Source of the DNA: an uncultured Collinsella sp.
Lineage (GTDB): Bacteria > Actinomycetota > Coriobacteriia > Coriobacteriales > Coriobacteriaceae
NCBI GenBank assembly: GCA_958433005.1
Contig: CAUAWV010000045.1
Span: 1-15,954, forward strand
Length of the DNA stretch: 15,954 nt
Direction of reading: 5' to 3'
In this document: positions 7,482-14,193 of the stretch, in pieces
Layout: each line of letters opens with the position of its first letter
Numbering within the stretch: position 1 is the first letter of the stretch
Position numbers and translations under genes: made by a program
The notes under the pieces: model-generated
Told to the model about the DNA's origin: nothing
Database searches by the model: none
The model's input: the letters and a program-made list of their open reading frames with translations, nothing else

Positions 7482-9026
7482 GTGGCTGGAATCGGTTTTG
7501 AGCTCAAACGCCTATTTAGGCGCAAGGGCCTGTTTGCCACGATGCGCGCTTACGGCTACGCCGGCATCGTATGCACGGGCCCCATGCTGCTGGGTGTGCT
7601 GCTGCAGGTGGGTATTTTGGTGCTGTGCGGTCTGTGGGGTGTGGGCCGTGCCAACCAGGATCTGCTGGTGTGCATGGTGACCTACGCACTGCTGGCCTCG
7701 CTTACGCTCACGAGCTTTTTCTCCATGCCGGTCACGCGCTTTTTGGCTGATATGTTGTTTGCCGAGCGCGAGGATGAGATCCTGCCTTCGTTTTGGGGCT
7801 CCAATGCTGTCATGCTCGTTGCGGGCACGGTGCTCTACGGTGTCTTTCTGCTGTTCTCGGGCGCCACGCTGCTGCAGGGGCTGCTATGCCTGTGGCTGTT
7901 CAACATTATGATCGTCAACTGGAACGGCATGAGCTATCTCACGGCCATCAAAGATTATCGTGGCATTCTGTGCAGCTTTGCGGCCGCCATTGGCGTGGCG
8001 TGCCTGTGCGCCCTGGCCGCGCTGGCACTGGGGCTGCCGCCGGTCGAGGGCCTGTTGGCATCAGTTGCTCTGGGCTACGGCGTCATGCTCGCCTGGGATG
8101 TGGTGCTGCTGTACCGGTATTTTCCACGGAGTGACCGGAGTCCCTGGCGTTTTTTGCGCTGGCTCGACCAATTTATGCCGCTTGCGCTTACGGGGCTGTT
8201 TACCAACTTGGGGCTTTTCGCACACCTGGTTATTATCTGGGCGGGCCCTATTGGCGTGCAGATCAAAGGTCTGTTTTACGGGGCTCCTTACCATGACGTG
8301 CCGGCACTCATTGCGTTTTTGACCACACTCGTCACGACCGTCAACTTTGTGGTGTCGGTCGAGGTCAATTTCTACCCGCGCTACCGTGACTACTACAGCC
8401 TGTTTAACGACGGCGGCGTGGTGGGCGATATTGTGGTGGCCGAGGAGGAGATGCTCTCCACACTCAACAGCGAACTGCGCTTTTGCGCGCTCAAGCAGCT
8501 GTTTGTGACCGCGGCGGTCATCTCGCTCGAGACCACAGTGCTCTCGGCCCTGCCGCTGGGCTTTAACAACCTTATGCACGGGTATTTTCGCACGTTATGC
8601 CTAGGCTACGGCCTGTATGCCGTGGGCAACACGATCCTGCTTATCTTGCTGTACTTTACCGACTACAAGGGGGCCGTGCTGGCCTCGGGCCTGTTTGCCG
8701 GTGTGGCGGGGCTCGCGACCGCCGTGTCGTTGCTTTTGCCGCAGCAGTTTTACGGCTTTGGCTTTTTGTTGGGTGCGGTGGTGTTTTTTATCGTGGCCCT
8801 GCTGCGGCTCGATACCTATACCGCCAACTTGCCGTATCGTATCCTGAGCCAGCAGCCCATGGTGGCGACCGACAAAACGGGTCGCTTTACACAGCTGGGC
8901 CGCATGCTCGACCGTGCCGAACAGCGCTATGAGGAAGGCCGCCATAAGGGTGTGCCGCACGGCGCGTTTCAGCGCGCAGTAGTTCGCGTGTATCGCAACC
9001 ATTGGGGAGGTTCTGATGATCGATAA
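7482..9026 (+). CDS. pelG: PelG-like MATE/Wzx-type multi-spanning transporter
   Basis: A 514-residue protein with about twelve hydrophobic segments and the characteristic start MAGIGFELKRLFRRKGLF of PelG. PelG belongs to the MOP (MATE/flippase-like) superfamily and is thought to move the growing Pel chain across the membrane together with PelD and PelE. It starts at GTG 7482, three bases after the pelF stop, with GAGAGGGGGAG just upstream. The soluble C-terminal tail (about residues 460-514) is basic. Its last codons overlap the ATG of the CotH gene by 11 bases. No truncation or frameshift is seen. Confidence 0.9.
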   Translation: MAGIGFELKRLFRRKGLFATMRAYGYAGIVCTGPMLLGVLLQVGILVLCGLWGVGRANQDLLVCMVTYALLASLTLTSFFSMPVTRFLADMLFAEREDEILPSFWGSNAVMLVAGTVLYGVFLLFSGATLLQGLLCLWLFNIMIVNWNGMSYLTAIKDYRGILCSFAAAIGVACLCALAALALGLPPVEGLLASVALGYGVMLAWDVVLLYRYFPRSDRSPWRFLRWLDQFMPLALTGLFTNLGLFAHLVIIWAGPIGVQIKGLFYGAPYHDVPALIAFLTTLVTTVNFVVSVEVNFYPRYRDYYSLFNDGGVVGDIVVAEEEMLSTLNSELRFCALKQLFVTAAVISLETTVLSALPLGFNNLMHGYFRTLCLGYGLYAVGNTILLILLYFTDYKGAVLASGLFAGVAGLATAVSLLLPQQFYGFGFLLGAVVFFIVALLRLDTYTANLPYRILSQQPMVATDKTGRFTQLGRMLDRAEQRYEEGRHKGVPHGAFQRAVVRVYRNHWGGSDDR

Positions 9027-10785
9027 GTTGATGTCTCGCCGCTGTCTGATCGAGGCGGCTGCCGGCGCGCTGCTGCTTTCGGGCTGCTCATCTCAGGACG
9101 AATCCTCGACAAATAAGGTAAAAAAGCAGGACAAGATTAAAAAGGCCGAGTCCTCGGACGGTACCAAGCACCTACGCGATAAAGATGAACTGTACGAGGT
9201 CTACGACGACTCGGGCATCGTGACGATGTACCTGACGGTCTCTCGCGGCAACAGCTCCGAGAACACGGACCATAGCTGGGCCGAGATCAACACGTACTCG
9301 GTGTATGACTATGCCGAAATGGGCGTGACGCGCTATCAGGTTATGGGCCTGCTGCAGCCGGGCGACGAAGACGGCCCGGTGGCCGGCGAGGTTGGCTATG
9401 GCGAGGAAGCGCCCAATGCCACCGTGCAGGTGCGCGGCCAGACATCGAGCTCCTACACGCAAAAGAATTACAAGGTGGAGCTCAAAAAGGGCAAGGGTAC
9501 CTGGCGCCAACAGCGCGCGATTGCGCTCAACAAGCACATGGGCGAGGGTATGCGTTTTCGCAACAAGATGGCCTACGACCTTATCCGCGGAATTCCCCAG
9601 ATGATGGGCCTGCGCACGCAGTTTGTGCATCTGTGGGTGTGCGACCAGACCGAAAAGTCCAACGATACCTTTGAGGACTACGGCCTGTTTACGCAGGTGG
9701 AGCAGCTCAACAAGACGGCGCTTAAGGCACATGGCTTGGATAAGAGCGGGCACCTGTATAAGGTGAACAGCTTTGATTTCCATCGCTACGAGGACACCAT
9801 TAAACTTGCCGACGATCCCGACTACAACCAGGCAAGCTTTGAGGGCATGCTCGAGATTAAGGGCGATTCGGACCACACCAAGCTCATCGAGATGCTCGAT
9901 GCGCTCAACGACGAATCGCAAAAGATCGATGAGGTGCTCGACACCTACTTTGATACCGAGAATCTGGTCTATTGGCTGGCGTTTCAGATCCTGACGGGCA
10001 ACTGCGATACTCAGAACCGTAACTGCTATCTGTACAGCCCGCTCAACTCCAATACGTGGTACATCCTCGATTGGGACAACGATGGCATGCTGCGTAAGAT
10101 GGAGCTTTCTCTTATCGGGTTTTCGGACTATGCGAGCTGGGAGCGCGGCGTAAGCAACTACTGGGGCAACGTACTGTTCAATCGTGCGCTGCGCAGCAAA
10201 TCGTTCCGCAGCGAGCTCGACCGCGCCGTCAAGGACCTGCGCTCGTATATGACCGAGGCACGCTTGGCCAAGATGATCAAACATTATCGCGAGGTTACCG
10301 AATCGCTGATTTTTGCTTCGCCCGATATCGACAATCTGCCTGTCACCAAGGACCAATACGAGCAGATTGCCGCGGTGATTCCCTCCGAGATCGAGGAGAA
10401 CTACAAGAGCTTTCGCGAGAGCTATAAAAAGCCTATGCCGTTCTACATTGGCGTGCCGCAGATCGATAACGGTAAGCTGCGCATTAACTGGGATGCGTCC
10501 TACGACTTTAAGGCGCGTGACATTCGCTATGCCGTGGAGCTGGCGCGTGACTATGCCATCAAGGACGTGTTTTTCAAGGCCGAGGACGTGCTGCTGCCTG
10601 AGGTGACCTGCGATGCGCCCGATACCGGCCAGTATTTTGTGCGCGTGCGTGCCACCAACTCAGACGGCTATACGCAAGATGCGTTTGACTACTATGTGAC
10701 CGACGACGGCAAACACTACGGCATGAAGTGTTTTTACGTGCAGGACGGTGGTAAGGTCGTGGAGGACACGTATGAGGAGGGCTAG
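9016..10785 (+). CDS. cotH: CotH-family lipoprotein (kinase-like) with C-terminal Ig/Fn3-like domain
   Basis: A 589-residue secreted protein. The N-terminus MIDKLMSRRCLIEAAAGALLLSGCSS is a lipoprotein signal with lipobox LSGC (acylated Cys24), followed by a Lys/Ser-rich linker. The central CotH domain (about residues 60-470) contains the family landmarks VRGQTSSSYTQKNYKVELKK, ALNKHMGEGMRFRNKMAYDL and ILDWDNDGM (Asp352, Asp354, Asp356). CotH proteins have an atypical protein-kinase fold; the spore-coat member phosphorylates coat proteins. Residues about 480-585 form a beta-rich Ig/fibronectin-like domain (FYIGVPQIDNGKLRINWDAS, YFVRVRATNSDGY). It is translationally linked to pelG and the VTC gene, so it most likely acts on the polysaccharide or its anchoring protein at the cell surface; whether it is an active kinase is unknown. 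Confidence 0.83.
   Translation: MIDKLMSRRCLIEAAAGALLLSGCSSQDESSTNKVKKQDKIKKAESSDGTKHLRDKDELYEVYDDSGIVTMYLTVSRGNSSENTDHSWAEINTYSVYDYAEMGVTRYQVMGLLQPGDEDGPVAGEVGYGEEAPNATVQVRGQTSSSYTQKNYKVELKKGKGTWRQQRAIALNKHMGEGMRFRNKMAYDLIRGIPQMMGLRTQFVHLWVCDQTEKSNDTFEDYGLFTQVEQLNKTALKAHGLDKSGHLYKVNSFDFHRYEDTIKLADDPDYNQASFEGMLEIKGDSDHTKLIEMLDALNDESQKIDEVLDTYFDTENLVYWLAFQILTGNCDTQNRNCYLYSPLNSNTWYILDWDNDGMLRKMELSLIGFSDYASWERGVSNYWGNVLFNRALRSKSFRSELDRAVKDLRSYMTEARLAKMIKHYREVTESLIFASPDIDNLPVTKDQYEQIAAVIPSEIEENYKSFRESYKKPMPFYIGVPQIDNGKLRINWDASYDFKARDIRYAVELARDYAIKDVFFKAEDVLLPEVTCDAPDTGQYFVRVRATNSDGYTQDAFDYYVTDDGKHYGMKCFYVQDGGKVVEDTYEEG
10761..10765 (+). promoter_or_regulatory. Ribosome binding site fixing the VTC start
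   Basis: GGAGG lies six bases before ATG 10772. An in-frame GTG at 10748 would add eight residues but has no good ribosome binding site, so 10772 is preferred. Confidence 0.7.
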
Positions 10786-11563
10786 CGCGCTGCTTGAGCG
10801 CCTTACGGCTCCGCCTGTGCGTGCCACGCAGGAGCGTTACCGCCACGAGCTCAAATATCTCATTAACGAGGGCGAGCACGCTGCGCTTGCCTGCCGCATG
10901 GCGCCGGTTTTTAAACTGGACAAGTATGCGCGGGCGGGTGTTTACACCATTCGCAGCCTGTACTTTGACGACTACTGCAACTCGGCCTACGAGGAAAAAG
11001 ACGCCGGTATTCTTATGCGAAAAAAATATCGCGTGCGCATCTATAACGGCAGCGACAAGGTGATTAAGCTCGAGCGCAAAAAGAAGTACGGCAGCTGGAT
11101 CTACAAGGAGGACGCGCCACTCACGCGTGGCGAGTTTGAGCAGATTCTGGCCGGCGACTACGACTTTTTGCTGAGGAGCCCTTATCCGCTCTGTCGCGAG
11201 TTCTACATCGAGTGCATCTGCAACATGATGCGCCCGCGGACCATCGTGGACTACGAGCGTGAGCCGTGGGTGATGGACGAGGGCACCGTGCGCATTACCT
11301 TTGATAGCAACGTGCGTGCGGCGGTGGGGAGCTTTGACATCTTTGACGCGACGTTGCCCGCGTTGCCCGTGCTGGAGCCCGGCAAGCTGGTGATGGAGGT
11401 CAAGTTTACCGAGTTTTGCCCGCAGCTGGTGCGCGATATGGTGCCGCCAGGTGCGGCCGAGCTTACGGCGGTCTCCAAGTACTGCCTGTGTTACGAAAAG
11501 ACCGCCTACCTGCGCGGATTTAATTACTGGGAATCGGATTTTGAGAACCGAGGGGATATTTAG
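10772..11563 (+). CDS. VTC-domain protein (polyphosphate polymerase-like)
   Basis: A 263-residue cytoplasmic protein, a stand-alone VTC catalytic domain of the CYTH-like tunnel fold, without an SPX domain or membrane helices. Landmarks in order are RHELKYLI, the first basic strand, YTIRSLYFDDY, KKYRVRIYNGS with the RxR pair, VIKLERKKK, the IVDYEREPW strand, VRITFD and KLVMEVKF, whose Glu is expected to bind metal. The end has the family's SKYCLCYEKTAY. In yeast Vtc4 this tunnel polymerises the gamma-phosphate of ATP into polyphosphate; bacterial relatives are less studied. The chosen ATG overlaps the CotH gene by 14 bases. The DUF4956 gene follows after 3 bases, a pairing commonly seen in bacteria. 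A triphosphate-dependent enzyme other than a polymerase cannot be ruled out. Confidence 0.85.
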   Translation: MRRASALLERLTAPPVRATQERYRHELKYLINEGEHAALACRMAPVFKLDKYARAGVYTIRSLYFDDYCNSAYEEKDAGILMRKKYRVRIYNGSDKVIKLERKKKYGSWIYKEDAPLTRGEFEQILAGDYDFLLRSPYPLCREFYIECICNMMRPRTIVDYEREPWVMDEGTVRITFDSNVRAAVGSFDIFDATLPALPVLEPGKLVMEVKFTEFCPQLVRDMVPPGAAELTAVSKYCLCYEKTAYLRGFNYWESDFENRGDI

Positions 11564-11566
11564 ACC

Positions 11567-12232
11567 ATGAGCACCAGGGACTTTTTTAAGAACTCCGTCT
11601 TGGAGGCGTTTGGTCAGGTCGACCCCGCCAAGATTGGCCTGTCGCTGCTCGTGGCGCTCGCCATGGGCATCCTGATCTACTACGTGTACAAGCGCTTTTT
11701 TACTGGCGTGGTCTATTCGCGCAGTTTTGCCGTGACGCTCGTGGGCATGTGCGTGCTCACCTGCATGGTCACGCTCGCGATCTCGACAAACGTGGTCATC
11801 TCGCTTGGTATGGTCGGTGCTCTGTCTATCGTCCGCTACCGTACGGCGGTCAAGGATCCGCTCGACCTGCTGTATCTGTTTTGGTCCATTACCACGGGCA
11901 TTACGGCGGGAGCCGGTATGTATGCGCTCGTGGGGCTCACGGCGGTGGTGATCGTGGTGATGATTGCCGGCTTTGCGAGCCACCAGGACAAGGCGCGCGT
12001 GTACATGATGGTCATCCACTACACGGGTCAGACCACCGGCGACGATATCGTGCGTGCATTTGGGCGCACCAAGTTTTCCGTCAAGTCCAAGACCATGCGC
12101 GGTGACAAGGTCGAGATGGCCGTCGAGGTGTTCTCGGACGGTGTGGATATGCCCTACGCCGATGCGATTCGCGCGCTCGACGGCGTTGAGGACCTGACGC
12201 TCATCCAGTACAACGGCGAATATCACGGCTAA
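11567..12232 (+). CDS. DUF4956 membrane protein, VTC partner
   Basis: A 221-residue protein with about four membrane segments in residues 16-140 (IGLSLLVALAMGILIYYVY, SFAVTLVGMCVLTCMVTLAI, then two after the signature). The family signature GALSIVRYRTAVKDPLDLLYLFW lies at about residues 82-105. The C-terminal third (about 145-221) is soluble and mixed alpha/beta. DUF4956 genes are often found next to VTC and CotH genes, so it may be a membrane channel or exit partner for the VTC product, which is inference. It starts at ATG 11567 three bases after the VTC stop; GAGGGG upstream is somewhat far (about 13 bases), so coupling may help initiation. It is the last gene of the operon, followed by a hairpin. 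Confidence 0.85.
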   Translation: MSTRDFFKNSVLEAFGQVDPAKIGLSLLVALAMGILIYYVYKRFFTGVVYSRSFAVTLVGMCVLTCMVTLAISTNVVISLGMVGALSIVRYRTAVKDPLDLLYLFWSITTGITAGAGMYALVGLTAVVIVVMIAGFASHQDKARVYMMVIHYTGQTTGDDIVRAFGRTKFSVKSKTMRGDKVEMAVEVFSDGVDMPYADAIRALDGVEDLTLIQYNGEYHG

Positions 12233-12239
12233 CTATGTT

Positions 12240-12261
12240 CCGGCGTTTTAACAAACGCCGG
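12240..12261 (+). terminator. Hairpin at the end of the pel operon
   Basis: CCGGCGTTT (12240-12248) pairs perfectly with AAACGCCGG (12253-12261) around a TAAC loop, eight bases after the DUF4956 stop. No uridine run follows, so it may be a weak terminator, an mRNA-end stabiliser, or part of the larger structured stretch that follows. Confidence 0.55.
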
Positions 12262-12288
12262 ACCGCTCGACGCTGCGCGGACATCTGC

Positions 12289-12375
12289 CGGGCGATCTGC
12301 CGCTCAAACCGTCGCTCGCGTACATAAAGTACGCGTCGCTCCTCTTTCGCGGCACCTCGCCACGGCAGCTGCCCG
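12289..12375. repeat. Nested inverted repeats between the pel operon and the PLP-family gene
   Basis: CGCGTAC (12317-12323) pairs with GTACGCG (12329-12335) around ATAAA, and CGGGCGATCTGCCG (12289-12302) pairs imperfectly with CGGCAGCTGCCCG (12363-12375). The minus strand also reads through without stops in one frame (containing KEERRVLYVRERRFE), but with no start codon. This mix suggests a repeated intergenic element or a decayed fragment rather than a gene. Confidence 0.45.
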
Positions 12376-12436
12376 CTCGCTGGCGTACGATCTTCATGGA
12401 TGGTTTATTCGGTTCGGTTTTTGGGGACGGTGTTGC

Positions 12437-13429
12437 GTGGACGTGCAACAGTTAGAAGAGGACTGGGCTGTCAGGGCTGGTGCGCGTGAGGCGCGTCTTG
12501 TTGCGGCCTCGCATGTGCCGGCGGCGCTGTCGATGCTGGGGATTGTGCAGCCCGGCGATCGCTTGGTGGCCTTTGCGGACGACTTTGCCGATGCATTTGC
12601 CTGCGGCTTTGATGGCTGCGATGTTGCGCTGGTGGGGGAGCCTGCGGCTGCGGCGTTTGCTGCTGCGTCCGAAGGCTTTGATGCTTCGTTTGATGCCGAG
12701 GGGCCGCACCTGTGGTGGTTCGTCAACTCCATCGGCGGGTTTGGTCTGCGTGTGCCCGACCTTCGCGCTCTGGGCCGCGCCGCTCGTGAGCCGCATGCGC
12801 TGCTCGTGGTTGATAACACTGCGTCAGGCGTCTTTGGGTGCAACCCGCTGCGTCTGGGCGCCGTGCTTTCGCTCGAGGCACTCGACCGTGTGTGTGCCGG
12901 CGTTGCGCCGCGCAAACTCGTCGCCGCTTCGGTGGCGCGCTCGCAGCTTAAGCGCCATCGCGTGGATGCCGCCGCCGAGTGTGCGTATGCGCTTCTTGCG
13001 GATTGCGGTGCGTCTGCACTCGACCTTTCTGTTAATGAGGCTTGCATGCTGGAGCGGGGGCTGTCTTCGCTCGACGCTCGCATGCAGGCCCACTTCGACC
13101 GCGCCCGTGCGCTGGCCGAGTATCTGGCCGCCAACGAGATGGTACGCAACGTGCGCTATCCCGGGCTGACCTCGCATCCCGACCATGCGGTTGCAACGGG
13201 AATCCTCGAGCACGGCTTTGGCCCCGCAGTAGAATTTGACCTAATCGAGCGTAGCGCGGGCGAGCTGTTCGACGCTTTGCCGGACGAATTCCGCACATCA
13301 TCCGCCGGCGGCTCAACAACGCGCCTTTCGGCCCCGCGCGGTAAGCAGGGGAGCGCCATCCGCCTCTTCGCCGGCACAGACGACCCTCTGCAGGTGGCTG
13401 CCACTCTCGATAACGCCCTTCGCAAGTAG
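12437..13429 (+). CDS. Degenerate cystathionine gamma-synthase-family (PLP) protein
   Basis: A 330-residue protein related to the Cys/Met-metabolism PLP enzymes (fold type I). Visible landmarks are MLGIVQPGDRLVAFADDFADAF, VVDNTASGVFGCNPLRLGA with Asp126 that would contact the PLP ring, LERGLSSLDARMQAHFDRARALAEYL, VRNVRYPGLTSHPDH and the ending AIRLFAGTDDPLQVAATLDNAL. Where the family has the PLP-binding lysine (LGAD..xHSxTKY), this protein has LGAVLSLEALDRV, so Arg151 stands in that place. The first 60 or so family residues, which help bind the phosphate of PLP, are also missing. It is therefore a probable non-catalytic relative or a decaying gene, although the frame is intact. The start is GTG 12437 behind GGGGACGG. 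It lies outside the pel operon, and no function can be assigned. Confidence 0.65.
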   Translation: MDVQQLEEDWAVRAGAREARLVAASHVPAALSMLGIVQPGDRLVAFADDFADAFACGFDGCDVALVGEPAAAAFAAASEGFDASFDAEGPHLWWFVNSIGGFGLRVPDLRALGRAAREPHALLVVDNTASGVFGCNPLRLGAVLSLEALDRVCAGVAPRKLVAASVARSQLKRHRVDAAAECAYALLADCGASALDLSVNEACMLERGLSSLDARMQAHFDRARALAEYLAANEMVRNVRYPGLTSHPDHAVATGILEHGFGPAVEFDLIERSAGELFDALPDEFRTSSAGGSTTRLSAPRGKQGSAIRLFAGTDDPLQVAATLDNALRK

Positions 13430-13446
13430 CTAATCGGGGTCTGTGT

Positions 13447-13602
13447 CACGAAAACGGCCTATTTACTACGTTTAAGCAATAGGGGTCGACCACACCCGCC
13501 TATTTTGAAAATTACCAAGCTGTTTACCAGCGGTTTTAATTTCATAATGTCCGGTATGGTCGTGGGTATTCAACTAAACGTAGTAGATGGGCCCGTTTTG
13601 TG
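13447..13602. repeat. Long inverted-repeat element 2 (28-base arms), related to element 1
   Basis: The arm at 13447-13474 pairs with 13575-13602 at 23 of 28 positions; ACTACGTTTA is the perfect inner part. The loop is 100 bases. On the minus strand the loop carries AAAACCGCTGGT (13537-13526) and then a block of 13506-13484 beginning AAAATAGG and ending TGTGGTCGACC, matching element 1 in order and in distance to the following arm (9 against 8 bases). Element 2 is thus a reverse-oriented relative of element 1 whose arms have a different sequence but keep complementarity. Confidence 0.72.
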
Positions 13603-13652
13603 GCGCGAGCCTCAACCCGAGGGCGCTGTGGGCTAAAAACCGCCCAAAAGGA

Positions 13653-14009
13653 CTACTCCGCGTTGATGTTGGCGATGAGGGCGTCGGCCTTGGCAGCGAT
13701 GACGTTGTTGATATCGGCCTGTAGCTCCTCGTAGACCGCTATGGCTCGCTCGCCGGCCGGCGTGAGCGTGGATCCGCGGGCGCCGTCGCGCTCGATGAGT
13801 TTGCATCCCAGCTGCCCTTCGGCCTCGTTCACGATGCGCCAGGCCTTAGAATACGCCATGCCCATGCTCTTGGCGGCGCGGTTGAGCGAGTGCTCGCGGG
13901 CGATGCCCTGCAGCAGCAAGACACAACCGTGGCCGAACACGCCCGGCAGATCTTTGTCGCACGCTTGAATGACCAGCTTTGCCGTCGTCTTGTACTCCAT
14001 GTGCTTCAC
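13653..14009 (-). CDS. ModE-N-type winged-helix transcription regulator
   Basis: A 118-residue protein made almost wholly of the LysR-like winged helix found at the N-terminus of ModE. The core reads GHGCVLLLQGIAREHSLNRAAKSMGMAYSKAWRIVNEAEGQLGCKLIERD, in which SLNRAAKSMGMAYSKAWRIV is the helix-turn-helix, and GSTLTPAGERAIAVYEEL is the wing and following helix. The molybdate-binding TOBE repeats of full ModE are absent, so the ligand, if any, is unknown. Two starts are possible: GTG 14009 (118 aa) or ATG 14000 (115 aa); GGGAAG sits 2 bases before the first and 11 before the second, so neither is decided. It is divergent from guaB, but genes it controls cannot be named; no molybdenum genes are in the window. 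Confidence 0.85.
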   Translation of the reverse strand: MKHMEYKTTAKLVIQACDKDLPGVFGHGCVLLLQGIAREHSLNRAAKSMGMAYSKAWRIVNEAEGQLGCKLIERDGARGSTLTPAGERAIAVYEELQADINNVIAAKADALIANINAE

Positions 14010-14081
14010 GTCTTCCCGCTAAAGTGTTTGCTGGGCAAACGCAAAGCCTGCGTCAAACCCTCGTGTGCTCTTTCTAAACCA

Positions 14082-14135
14082 TGCATTGTAGCAGTCAAAG
14101 TGCGTTAAGATACATCCCCAGTATTGGGCGCCCAA
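14082..14135 (+). promoter_or_regulatory. Candidate guaB promoter and downstream palindrome
   Basis: TAAGAT (14106-14111) is a fair -10 box; upstream TGCATT (14082-14087, 18-base spacer) is a poor -35. A perfect palindrome TTGGGCGCCCAA lies at 14124-14135, about where transcription would begin, and TTGGGC recurs at 14138-14143. The palindrome may be an operator, or with CCCAG/CTGGG around it may fold in the leader mRNA. The call is tentative. Confidence 0.35.
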
Positions 14136-14193
14136 GGTTGGGCTGGGTCCTACGAGGCCTGCAGCCGACCGGTCGCATGGAAAAAGGAGAAAC

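Noticed and set aside
10574..12226. A 550-codon open frame on the minus strand opposite VTC and DUF4956
   Set aside because: It mirrors the codon pattern of GC-rich genes on the other strand; its His/Arg-rich translation shows no family landmarks, and the plus-strand genes are certain.
12248..12448. A 66-codon minus-strand frame
   Set aside because: It lies across the hairpins, has no ribosome binding site and ends in the operon-end hairpin; better seen as a repeat.
12394..13149. A 251-codon minus-strand open frame opposite the PLP-family gene
   Set aside because: Low-complexity Ala/Ser/Arg translation; the plus strand has clear family landmarks over the same stretch.
14112..14190. A purine riboswitch before guaB
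   Set aside because: I could not find the conserved junction and loop pattern of the guanine/adenine aptamer; only a palindrome and GC-rich pairing are visible.
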